From the NCBI GenBank assembly GCA_964571225.1, contig CAZNBB010000091.1:1-15146 (forward strand): a stretch of DNA of 15,146 nt, in the 5' to 3' direction. This document shows positions 5,680 through 12,902 of this stretch, piece by piece (position 1 is the first letter of the stretch; every line of letters starts with the position of its first letter). A program made the translations under genes and the position numbers. Source of the stretch: DATFML01 sp964571225 (GTDB lineage Bacteria > Pseudomonadota > Gammaproteobacteria > DATFLG01). The notes beneath the pieces were generated by a model. It did no database searches. It had not been told where the DNA came from and worked only from the letters and a program-made list of their open reading frames with translations.

Positions 5680-7896
5680 TTATCCCGCGGATCGAGCGTT
5701 CGAGGCGTCCGCCGCGCCGCTGCGGGTGGTCAGCACACGCAGACGGATGAGCACGCGGGCGCCGCCGGGCTCCAGGTTCTGGGCCTCGATGACGCCGCCG
5801 TGCTCTTCGACAATTTTCTTGACAATGGCGAGGCCGAGGCCGGTGCCCTTGGGCTTGGTGGTCACGTAGGGCTCGAACAGCTGCTCGAAGAGCTGGGGCG
5901 GGAATCCGGGGCCGTTGTCGTCCACCCACAGCTCCACGTAGTGGGTATCGAGCTCGTTCACGCACAGCGTACCGACCACCACCTTCCCATCGGGGCGGTT
6001 GCTGGTGGCTTCCTGGGCGTTCTTGAACAGGTTGTGCAGCAGTTGGCGAAGCCGACCGGCATCGGCTTCCACGCAGGGGTTGGAGGGATCCAGGCGGCTC
6101 TCGATCTGCAGACCGGCGGCGTGGCCGCGGTACAGGTCCAGCACCTCCAGGACGAGGGGATTCAGGTCCACCGGTTCGCGGTGCATCTGCGGCGCCCGGG
6201 CATATTCGGTGAACGCGTTGACCATCTCCTTCATGGCCTCCACCTGCTGGACGATGGTGTGGGTGGCCCGTTCCAGCACCTCGCCGTCCTCCGGCGCCAG
6301 CACCTTGAGATACTTGTGGCGCAGCCGCTCCGCGGACAGCTGAATGGGCGTGAGCGGGTTCTTGATCTCATGGGCGAGGCGGCGTGCCACTTCGCCCCAC
6401 GCCGCGTCGCGCTGGGCCTGGATGAGCGCCGTGACGTCGTCGAACACGATCACCATGCCGCCGCCCCGCACGCCGTCGCCGGGCAGGGCGGCGCCGCGGC
6501 ACATCAGCACCTGCCGGCCGCGCACCCCGAACAGGATGATCTCTTCACGCCAGCCCGGGTCTTCGGCGCGCACATGGCGCGCCACCGAATCGAAGAACGG
6601 CGCCGTATAGCCGTGGCGTTCGCTGAGCTGGTTGAGCGCACCGCCCAGGCTGGCGCGCAGATCCATACCCAGAATGTGGCTGGCGGCGTCGTTGACGGTC
6701 CGCAGTTTGCGATCCCGGGAGATGCTCATGACCCCGGAGGACAGACTGCCCAGCACCGCCTCCAGATAGGCCCGCTGACCTTCCACCTGCTGCTGGGAAC
6801 GCCGCGCCTGATCCCGGGCCCGCCCGATGCGCCGGGTCATGTCGTTGAACGAGCGCACCAGAAAGCCCAGCTCGTCCTCGCCGGGCACCGGCAGCTGCTT
6901 GTCGTAGTCGCCGTCGGCCACCGCGCGGGTGCCTTCGGCGAGGTCGCGAATGGGCGCCACCAGGCGGCGCGCCGAGAAGAACGCCGCCCACACCGCCGAC
7001 AACAGACTGAGCAACAGCACCAGCGACAGGGTCAGGGTATAGCTGTACTTAAGGGGCTTGCGCAGATAGGACAGCTCTTTGTAGCGGCCGAACGCCGACT
7101 GCACGCTCTGGGCGAGCTTGTTGAGTCGCTCCGGCACCCGGTACAGGGCCTGCAGGATGCGGGTTTCGCCGGCCGGACCGGAAGCGGGCACCGCGACCAC
7201 GGCCCGCACGTACAGACCATGCTCGCCGATGGGATCGAGCCCTACGTAGGACTGGCCGCGTTTGACCTGCAGCAGAATTTCGGCGGCCGGTCGATTGGGC
7301 ACCAGGTCGGTGGGATCGTTGCTGCTCGATGCAATGATGCGACCGTTGGACCCGAACAGGGTGAGCTCCGATGCGCCGCTGCGCACCCGCAGGTCGTAAA
7401 GGTTCAGGGGCGCCACCGCCGGCGACACCTGGCCGATCTCGCTGGCCAGGTGGTCGGTGACCCGCAGCAGCTCGCGCAGGCGCACGTCGAAGGCGGCGCG
7501 ACTGAGATCCAGGGAATCGCCCAGGGCACGCTCGATGCGCACGTCGAACCAGCTGTCGATGCCCCGGTGCAGGAACTGGAGGGAAAAGTAGTAGACCACC
7601 GACACCGGCAGCACCGCCAGCACCACGAACATGACCACCAGCCGGCCGGTCAGTCGGGCGCCGGCCGCCCGCGTCCGGTACTGGCGGACCAACCAGTAGA
7701 GGTTGCCGCCGATCAGCGCCGCCAGCACCACCAGACCGAGGGCGTTGACCAGCAGCAGCCACGAATACAGCCGACCGAAGCGTTCGGAGTTGTGGGTGGC
7801 ATCGCTCATGAACGACAACGACACCAGCAGCAAAATGAACAGCACCAACATGGCCCACAGGCCCCAGCTGGCGCGTTTTACTTGCGGAGCGGCCAT
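5680..7896 (-). CDS. ntrY: NtrY-type membrane sensor histidine kinase
   Basis: A 738-residue kinase with the NtrY layout: hydrophobic segments near 12-30, 45-70 and 83-105, an extracytoplasmic region of about 180 residues (106-285), a fourth membrane segment (about 286-308), HAMP (about 309-362), PAS (about 375-490), then the kinase core. The H-box is RRLAHEIKNPLTPIQLSAER with phospho-acceptor His509; the N-box is NLFKNAQEA (622-630), with DDNGPGF (659-665) and GTGLGLA (684-690). The C-terminal residues after about 725 are unstructured. NtrY autophosphorylates in response to an envelope, nitrogen or redox cue (the exact signal varies between species) and passes phosphate to NtrX, encoded next. 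The start is ATG 7896 (MAAPQVKRAS), inside the end of the DUF4390 gene; the longer open frame to 8199 only reads across that gene. The first 19 bases overlap DUF4390, implying translational coupling. Confidence 0.93.
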   Translation of the reverse strand: MAAPQVKRASWGLWAMLVLFILLLVSLSFMSDATHNSERFGRLYSWLLLVNALGLVVLAALIGGNLYWLVRQYRTRAAGARLTGRLVVMFVVLAVLPVSVVYYFSLQFLHRGIDSWFDVRIERALGDSLDLSRAAFDVRLRELLRVTDHLASEIGQVSPAVAPLNLYDLRVRSGASELTLFGSNGRIIASSSNDPTDLVPNRPAAEILLQVKRGQSYVGLDPIGEHGLYVRAVVAVPASGPAGETRILQALYRVPERLNKLAQSVQSAFGRYKELSYLRKPLKYSYTLTLSLVLLLSLLSAVWAAFFSARRLVAPIRDLAEGTRAVADGDYDKQLPVPGEDELGFLVRSFNDMTRRIGRARDQARRSQQQVEGQRAYLEAVLGSLSSGVMSISRDRKLRTVNDAASHILGMDLRASLGGALNQLSERHGYTAPFFDSVARHVRAEDPGWREEIILFGVRGRQVLMCRGAALPGDGVRGGGMVIVFDDVTALIQAQRDAAWGEVARRLAHEIKNPLTPIQLSAERLRHKYLKVLAPEDGEVLERATHTIVQQVEAMKEMVNAFTEYARAPQMHREPVDLNPLVLEVLDLYRGHAAGLQIESRLDPSNPCVEADAGRLRQLLHNLFKNAQEATSNRPDGKVVVGTLCVNELDTHYVELWVDDNGPGFPPQLFEQLFEPYVTTKPKGTGLGLAIVKKIVEEHGGVIEAQNLEPGGARVLIRLRVLTTRSGAADASNARSAG

Positions 7897-8483
7897 GTGT
7901 ACCAGTCGGTGCTCAGGTGCCACTGGGAGGACACGTACGCCCACACCCGCATGGGCGTGGGAAGCGCCTCGATGTCCAGCGACGCCTGCAGGGCGCCCTG
8001 GTAGTGCGCACCGGGTTCGAGCAGGCGCTCGTCGAGCATGGGAAAGCCGTGAATGATGCCGATCTCGTCGAGAGCGTCTTCCAGACTGTGGTGGCTGTCC
8101 ACCAATCCCGTATTGAGGTTCTTGACCAGGTAGCGATCGCTGAGGGCGTGGTACTGGATCTGGTAGTACTGGTGCAGATCCGCTACCACCCGGTTCCACA
8201 ACCAGCCGCGTTGCTGGATCGCCTGCATGTGGATATCGATGGTCAGCGGTACGCCGCTGTGCAGGGCGTCCAGGGCCGCCGTGCTCAAATGGAAGTCGAT
8301 GCGCGCATCCAGACGATAGACTTCGTGCGACAGGACCGTGTGGGCCGACCGCACCCAGAACGAGCCCGCCTCGTCGGCGGCGGCTGCGGGCCGAAACAGA
8401 CCGGTGCAGCCGAGAGCCAGCATAAATACGGCGACCACCACGCGGGGCACGGAACGCCGGTGCGCTGCCATCCGCACAGTCAT
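7878..8483 (-). CDS. DUF4390 exported protein
   Basis: A 201-residue protein of the DUF4390 family, whose function is unknown. It begins with a basic stretch (HRRSVPR), a hydrophobic core (about 14-30) and PAAAA-DE, a good signal peptidase I site after about residue 36, so the mature domain should be periplasmic. The body has the features expected of the family: LSHEVYRLDARIDFHLS, VPLTIDIHMQ, YHALSDRYLV, and a tail rich in aromatic residues (WAYVSSQWHLSTDWYTWPLRK). The start is ATG 8483, 16 bases after the rsmB stop; ATG 8471 is an alternative, and the open frame up to 8618 overlaps rsmB and is not used. It overlaps ntrY by 19 bases. The conserved place between rsmB and ntrY suggests a link to NtrY signalling, which is inference. 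Confidence 0.85.
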   Translation of the reverse strand: MTVRMAAHRRSVPRVVVAVFMLALGCTGLFRPAAAADEAGSFWVRSAHTVLSHEVYRLDARIDFHLSTAALDALHSGVPLTIDIHMQAIQQRGWLWNRVVADLHQYYQIQYHALSDRYLVKNLNTGLVDSHHSLEDALDEIGIIHGFPMLDERLLEPGAHYQGALQASLDIEALPTPMRVWAYVSSQWHLSTDWYTWPLRK

Positions 8484-8499
8484 CCAGGAGCCGTCCCGT

Positions 8500-9807
8500 T
8501 CATTGCTTGACCAAACGCGCGTAATAGAAGCCGTCCATCCCGTCCTGGCCGGGAAGGACCTGGCGTCCGCATTGACAGGCGCGCCCCCAGGGCGCGTCAA
8601 TCGGCCACTCTCTGGCATCGGAATGAGTGGCGAGGAATCGTTCCACTTGATCTACGTTTTCATCGGCGACCACCGAACAGGTCGCGTATAACAGCATACC
8701 CCCAGGCGCCAGCAAGGACCACAACGACTCCAGCAGACGCCGCTGCTGATCCACCAGCCGCGGGATGTCATCGCTGCGACGCAGCACCTTGATGTCGGGG
8801 TGCCGGCGTATCACGCCGGTGGCGGAGCAGGGTGCATCCAGCAGAATGCGTTGGTAGTGATCGCCGTCCCACCAGCTGTCCGGCACCGATGCGTCGCCCG
8901 CCACCAGCTGCGCCTGCAGTCCCAGCCGTTGCAGGTTCTCGGCCACGCGCTGCAGGCGTGCGGGGTCCATGTCGATAGCGGTCAGCCCGGCCAGGTCGGG
9001 CTCGCATTCCAGAATATGCGCCGTCTTGCCGCCCGGCGCCGCGCAGGCGTCCAGCACACGCATGCCGGGTTGCAGGTCCAGCAGCGGCGCGGCCTGCTGG
9101 GCGGCGCCGTCCTGCACGGAGAACCAGCCTTCGGCGTAACCCGGCAGGCGCTCCACGGCCATCGGCTCCACCAGCTCGACGCCCGCGGACCCGTGGGGCA
9201 CGGGAACGGCTTCGATGCCCGCCTCCGCCAGGGCGGCCAGATACGCCTGCCGATCGAGCCGGCGGGCGTTCACCCGCAGGCACAGGGGGGGCCGGGCGTT
9301 GTTGGCGGCGGCCAGCGCCTCCCAATCCGCCGGCCAGTCGTGCCGAAACCGCTCCAGCAGCCAGCGCGGATGGGCGAGACGGGTGACCGGATCCTGTTCG
9401 AGAGCCGCGGTCAGCTGCGCCTGCCGGCGCTGGAAATTGCGCAGCACACCGTTGACCAGCTTGGCTGCCCACGGTTTGCCCAGGGCGCGTGCGGTTTCCA
9501 CCGTCTCATGCACGGCGGCGTGGGCGGGAACGGCCAGATAGGCCAGTTGGTACACACCGACCAGCAGCAGGGCATGGATATCCCGGTCGCGATCCTTGAG
9601 CGGATGCTGCAGGAGCTGACCGACCAGTGCGCTCAGGCGCGGATACCAACGCAGGGTGCCGTAGGCGAGCTCCTGTGCGAGCGGTCGTTCGCGCGCGTCG
9701 GCCACCCGCTGGAGCAGTGCAGGCAATGCCGCCGCCAGGGACTGGCCGTCGGTGACCACTGCGAGCAGCGCGCGCACGGCTGCCTGCCGCGCCCCCAATA
9801 CCTCCAT
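8500..9807 (-). CDS. rsmB: 16S rRNA (cytosine-967-C5)-methyltransferase RsmB
   Basis: This 435-residue enzyme methylates C967 of 16S rRNA before subunit assembly. The N-terminal part (about 1-140) is the NusB-like RNA-binding domain, with QELAYGTLRW and the AAKLVNGVLRNF signature. The catalytic domain has DACAAPGGKT (253-262, SAM binding), LLDAPCSATGVIRRHPDIK with Cys327 of motif IV, and LLYATCSVVADEN with Cys377, the nucleophile that attacks C6 of cytosine. It ends in GMDGFYYARLVK, the usual C-terminal motif. The length agrees with E. coli RsmB (429). The start is ATG 9807 because CGGAGG lies at the right distance; a longer frame from 9837 would overlap fmt. The gene follows fmt by 13 bases. 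Confidence 0.97.
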   Translation of the reverse strand: MEVLGARQAAVRALLAVVTDGQSLAAALPALLQRVADARERPLAQELAYGTLRWYPRLSALVGQLLQHPLKDRDRDIHALLLVGVYQLAYLAVPAHAAVHETVETARALGKPWAAKLVNGVLRNFQRRQAQLTAALEQDPVTRLAHPRWLLERFRHDWPADWEALAAANNARPPLCLRVNARRLDRQAYLAALAEAGIEAVPVPHGSAGVELVEPMAVERLPGYAEGWFSVQDGAAQQAAPLLDLQPGMRVLDACAAPGGKTAHILECEPDLAGLTAIDMDPARLQRVAENLQRLGLQAQLVAGDASVPDSWWDGDHYQRILLDAPCSATGVIRRHPDIKVLRRSDDIPRLVDQQRRLLESLWSLLAPGGMLLYATCSVVADENVDQVERFLATHSDAREWPIDAPWGRACQCGRQVLPGQDGMDGFYYARLVKQ

Positions 9808-9813
9808 GGCATT

Positions 9814-9818
9814 CCTCC
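9814..9818 (-). promoter_or_regulatory. Ribosome binding site that fixes the rsmB start
   Basis: GGAGG on the minus strand lies six bases before ATG 9807 and between the fmt stop (9821) and rsmB. It decides for this start over the in-frame GTG/ATG-type codons further upstream, which lie within fmt. Confidence 0.8.
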
Positions 9819-9820
9819 GT

Positions 9821-10756
9821 TCAACCCTCGTCCCCAAGACGAACGCCCGTCAGAGGACGGGCGTTGGCCAGATCCGCTGCCAGTGTCGGGCGCCGGCCCG
9901 GCAGCTGGGCTTCCAGTACTCTTAACACACCGGCACCGCAGGCTACGTCGATTCCGTCACGTCCCGCGGCCACCACCGTGCCAGGGGGTGCGTCGACGCC
10001 GGAGCCCAGCGGGCGTGCCCTCCAGATACGCAACGGCTGGGACTGGTAGCGGGTCTGGGCCACCGGCCACGGATTGAAGGCGCGTACCTGCCGATCCAGC
10101 TGCAGGGCGGGCTGGCGCCAATCCAACTCGGCCTCGGACTTGTCGATCTTGGCCGCATAGCAGGCCTGGGCATCGTCCTGGGGGCGGGCCGGCAGCTCGC
10201 CGCCAAGGATGGCCTCCAGATTCTGAGCCAACAGCTCGGCGCCCAGCGCCGCCAGACGGTCGTGCAGGCTCGCCGCCGTATCCTCGGCATCGATGGCACA
10301 GCTCGCCCGGGCCAGCATGGGGCCGGTATCGAGGCCCCGTTCCATCTGCATCAGGGTCACCCCTGTTTCCGCATCGCCCGCCAGGATGGCACGCTGGATG
10401 GGCGCCGCGCCGCGCCAGCGCGGCAGCAGGGAGGCGTGCACATTCACGCAACCGCGTGCCGGAATGTCCAGCACCGCTTGGGGCAGCAGCAGCCCGTAGG
10501 CGACCACCACCATCAGGTCAGGCGCCAGGGCGGCCAGCTCGCGCACGGCCTGCTCGTCCTTGAGGGTAAGGGGCTGGCGGACCTGCACCCCGGCCCGCTG
10601 GGCGGTCTCCTTGACGGGACTGGCCCGCAGGCTGCGACCGCGACCGGCAGGCCGGTCCGGCTGCGTGTAGACAGCCGCCAGTTCGTGAGCGCTGGAAAGC
10701 AGCACCTCAAGGGGGGGCACGGCAAATTCCGGCGTGCCCGCAAATACGATCTTCAT
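9821..10756 (-). CDS. fmt: Methionyl-tRNA formyltransferase
   Basis: This 311-residue enzyme transfers the formyl group from 10-formyl-tetrahydrofolate to Met-tRNA(fMet). The N-terminal domain begins with KIVFAGTPEFAVPPLE (2-17), then GLLLPQAVLDIPARGCVNVHASLLPRWRGAAPIQRAIL. The catalytic Asn-His-Asp set is Asn105, His107 and Asp143 (in RGLDTGPML). The C-terminal domain starts near 205 and has RAFNPWPVA. There are two possible ATGs; the second (10756) is chosen because GAGG sits exactly six bases before it, whereas the first (10762) abuts GAGG. It is the first gene of a tight run with rsmB and DUF4390, and is separated from def by about 300 bases. Confidence 0.97.
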   Translation of the reverse strand: MKIVFAGTPEFAVPPLEVLLSSAHELAAVYTQPDRPAGRGRSLRASPVKETAQRAGVQVRQPLTLKDEQAVRELAALAPDLMVVVAYGLLLPQAVLDIPARGCVNVHASLLPRWRGAAPIQRAILAGDAETGVTLMQMERGLDTGPMLARASCAIDAEDTAASLHDRLAALGAELLAQNLEAILGGELPARPQDDAQACYAAKIDKSEAELDWRQPALQLDRQVRAFNPWPVAQTRYQSQPLRIWRARPLGSGVDAPPGTVVAAGRDGIDVACGAGVLRVLEAQLPGRRPTLAADLANARPLTGVRLGDEG

Positions 10757-11059
10757 CGCCATCCTCGTGGGGAAAGCCGGGTCGCGAACGGTGCGGTCCG
10801 CGCCGCGCCGGGCGTGGCGCTCGCGCAGGCACGACCAATGAAAGCAGCATGCATAGCCGCGAAACTACGTCCGGTGGGATTGCGCTCTGTCAGATATCCC
10901 CAACCGCCTGCCGCCGGCTGGAACCCATCTCAAAAGGCGTCTCGCCCGCCCATGCTGCGTTGCGGATCACGCTGCGGTGCTCATTCAACCGTGTTGACCG
11001 CGCTGCTCGCGCGATCCGCGCCTTATCGTGACGGCCGATCCACGACGTTGAGACAGGTT
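10757..11059. other. 303-base gap between def and fmt, no gene seen
   Basis: I see no supportable gene. Open frames on both strands here are short and lack ribosome binding sites. A 33-codon frame (10854-10753, minus) ends in an ATGA overlap with the fmt start but has no ribosome binding site of its own. No clear promoter or terminator was found on the minus strand, although a promoter for the fmt-rsmB run could well lie here. Confidence 0.5.
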
Positions 11060-11602
11060 CTAGATCACCGGCTGGGCGCGTTTCTCCCTGGGGCTTTCCA
11101 AGTCTCCCTGGCGGCGCTGCTTTTCCAGCTTCTTGCGGATGCGCTGGCGCTTCAGGCTGGAAAGGTAGTCGACGAACAGCTTGCCGTCCAGATGATCGAT
11201 CTCATGCTGGATGCAGATGGCCAGCAGGCCCTCGGCCTCCTGCTCGAAGGGTTGACCGTCCCGGTCGAGAGCCCGGAAGCGGATGCGCTCGGCGCGCACC
11301 ACCCGGTCGTATACGCCCGGCACCGACAGGCAGCCCTCTTCCATCTCCTCCTCGCCGCTGCGCTCGAGGATTTCCGGATTGATCAGGCACAGGGGCTGAT
11401 CGCGCTCTTCGGAGATGTCGATGGCGATGATCCGGCGGTGGACATTGACCTGGGTGGCGGCCAGCCCGATGCCGGGGGCCTGGTACATGGTCTCGAACAT
11501 GTCCGCCACCAACCGACGGACCGAGTCGTCCACCTGCTCCACGGGCGTGGCCCGGGTACGCAGCCTGGGGTCCGGAAAATGGAGAATATCGAGGAGCGCC
11601 AT
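11060..11602 (-). CDS. def: Peptide deformylase
   Basis: A 180-residue metalloenzyme that removes the N-formyl group from nascent polypeptides at the ribosome. All three signature motifs are present: GIGLAATQV (44-52), EGCLSVPG (89-96) and QHEIDHLDG (132-140). Cys91, His133 and His137 bind the metal, usually Fe2+, and Glu134 is the catalytic acid/base. The length is a little above E. coli Def (169), the extra being a charged, Lys/Arg-rich C-terminal tail (about 150-180). The start ATG 11602 begins the canonical MALLDILHFPDPRL; its ribosome binding site is weak. It is transcribed away from tsaP, and fmt lies downstream on the same strand. Confidence 0.97.
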   Translation of the reverse strand: MALLDILHFPDPRLRTRATPVEQVDDSVRRLVADMFETMYQAPGIGLAATQVNVHRRIIAIDISEERDQPLCLINPEILERSGEEEMEEGCLSVPGVYDRVVRAERIRFRALDRDGQPFEQEAEGLLAICIQHEIDHLDGKLFVDYLSSLKRQRIRKKLEKQRRQGDLESPREKRAQPVI

Positions 11603-11800
11603 GTGAAGCCCGTCACCGAATCACTTAAAGCAATTCTTTAGATTGCCGAATTATGGGAATGATAAGGGATTTTAGAGTTCCGTTTCCACATTTTGTGGAC
11701 TGGGGTATTTTCACTAAACTGCCGTGAGGCTGGGATTTTTCCGGGGCGGGCGAACGAACGCGCTATCGACCCGGCTCGCAGCGAGAGACTAAGGATGATC
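11603..11800. promoter_or_regulatory. Divergent promoter region between def and tsaP
   Basis: The AT-rich 198-base space between divergent genes must serve both. On the plus strand, candidates are TTTCCA (11683-11688) with TATTTT (11706-11711) at 17 bases, or TTGTGG (11693-11698) with TAAACT (11715-11720) at 16. On the minus strand, TGGAAA (11688-11683) with TATCAT (11664-11659) at 18 bases fits def. All are four- or five-of-six matches, so the region is better supported than any single promoter. Confidence 0.55.
11685..11699. repeat. Inverted repeat in the def/tsaP promoter region
   Basis: TCCACA, spacer TTT, TGTGGA: a perfect 6-3-6 inverted repeat. It overlaps the candidate -35 elements of both divergent directions, which is where an operator shared by def and tsaP would lie. 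No regulator is identified. Confidence 0.45.
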
Positions 11801-12829
11801 ATGAAGACGACCAAATTGCTCGGCGTGGTGTTCGCGGTCCTGCTGGCCGGACTGGCCTTCGCCGATACGGTTGCGCTCAAGCCCAACCACCCCGACCGCT
11901 ACGTGGTGGTCAAGGGCGATACCCTGTGGGGCATTTCCGGGCGATTCCTTCGCGATCCCTGGCTGTGGCCGGAAGTGTGGTATGCCAACCCCCAGATCAA
12001 GAATCCCCACCTCATCTACCCGGGCGACGTGATCACGTTGTCCTACGTGAACGGAAAGCCGCGCCTCAGCGTCCAGCGGGGCCGGCCCACGGTGGTGCTC
12101 AAGCCCCACGCGCGCGTCGAATCCCTGGCCCGGGCGATTCCCACCATACCTATCGACGCCATCCGCCAGTTCCTGACCCAGCCCCTGGTCACCGACAAGA
12201 ACGAGCTCAAGCACGCGCCCTACATCGTGGAGATCGCGAACGAGCATATCATCGGCGGCCCCGGCGATAGCATCTATGTGCGGGGCATCAAGGGCGACCA
12301 GCACAAGCGCTTCAGCGTCTACCGCCCCAGCAAGCCGCTGATCGACCCCGAAACCCATGAGGTTCTCGGCTACCAGGCCCTGTTCGTCGGCGACGCCACC
12401 GCCCTCAGCTTCGGTGACCCGAGCACCCTCAAGCTGACCAAGACCTCCCAGGAAGCCGCTGTGGGAGACCGGCTGCGGGCGGTCAGCGACCGGGAGCTCA
12501 ACGCCAACTTCATCCCCCATCCGCCCAAGAAGGACATCCACGGCCGTATCATTTCGGTGCTCAACGGCGTCAGCCAGGTGGGCCAGTACCAGGTGGTGGT
12601 ACTCAACCGCGGCGCCCGCGACGGCCTGAACCCCGGCACCGTGCTGGCCATCTATCAGGCCGGCCGGGAAATCACGGACACCGTCGACGGCAAGGGCGAC
12701 ACCGTCAAGCTGCCGGACGAGCGGGCCGGCGTACTGATGGTGTTCCGCACCTTCGACAAGGTGAGCTACGGCCTGGTCATGAGCGCCACCCGCGCGCTGC
12801 ATGTTGAAGACAGCGTACGCAACCCGTAG
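11801..12829 (+). CDS. tsaP: LysM protein, probable type IV pilus secretin-associated protein TsaP
   Basis: A 342-residue exported protein with a clear signal peptide (KTTK, hydrophobic core, LAFA cut before DTVAL at residue 22). A LysM domain follows at about 33-80 (YVVVKGDTLWGISGRFL...NPHLIYPGDVITL), which binds peptidoglycan. The remainder (about 100-342) is a beta-rich domain without catalytic motifs, ending in MVFRTFDKVSYGLVMSATRALHVEDSV. TsaP, described in Neisseria and Pseudomonas, joins the type IV pilus secretin PilQ to peptidoglycan and has this same LysM plus C-terminal layout; its gene lies between def and dprA in Pseudomonas (PA0020), exactly as here. The start is ATG 11801, six bases after AAGG; ATG 11795 directly abuts AAGG. 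The identification rests on architecture and gene order. Confidence 0.85.
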   Translation: MKTTKLLGVVFAVLLAGLAFADTVALKPNHPDRYVVVKGDTLWGISGRFLRDPWLWPEVWYANPQIKNPHLIYPGDVITLSYVNGKPRLSVQRGRPTVVLKPHARVESLARAIPTIPIDAIRQFLTQPLVTDKNELKHAPYIVEIANEHIIGGPGDSIYVRGIKGDQHKRFSVYRPSKPLIDPETHEVLGYQALFVGDATALSFGDPSTLKLTKTSQEAAVGDRLRAVSDRELNANFIPHPPKKDIHGRIISVLNGVSQVGQYQVVVLNRGARDGLNPGTVLAIYQAGREITDTVDGKGDTVKLPDERAGVLMVFRTFDKVSYGLVMSATRALHVEDSVRNP

Positions 12830-12839
12830 TCTTTAGAAG

Positions 12840-12880
12840 GAACGGGGCCGCCGGCGGAACCGGCGGCCCCGTTCTTTTTT
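12840..12880 (+). terminator. Strong intrinsic terminator after tsaP
   Basis: A perfect 15-pair stem (12840-12854 with 12860-12874) closes a five-base CGGAA loop and is followed by six T residues (12875-12880). It lies 10 bases after the tsaP stop and should end tsaP transcription. The T-run ends only 22 bases before the dprA start codon. Confidence 0.93.
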
Positions 12881-12902
12881 GGCGACACGGAATGGATGCC
12901 AG

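Noticed and set aside
5800..8004. A 734-codon open frame on the plus strand opposite ntrY
   Set aside because: It is a stop-free shadow caused by high GC; the product is His/Gln/Gly-rich with no domain, and the minus strand carries a complete NtrY.
8400..8420. A lipobox-like LALGC in the DUF4390 signal sequence
   Set aside because: It does not fit the usual Leu at -3 pattern, and a good signal peptidase I site (PAAAA-DE) follows.
10753..10854. A 33-codon minus-strand frame whose stop overlaps the fmt start as ATGA
   Set aside because: It has no ribosome binding site and unremarkable Ala/Arg-rich composition; the overlap is likely to be chance.
11789..12802. A 337-codon minus-strand frame opposite tsaP
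   Set aside because: It mirrors the tsaP codons; no domain, and tsaP has a signal peptide, a LysM domain and a ribosome binding site.
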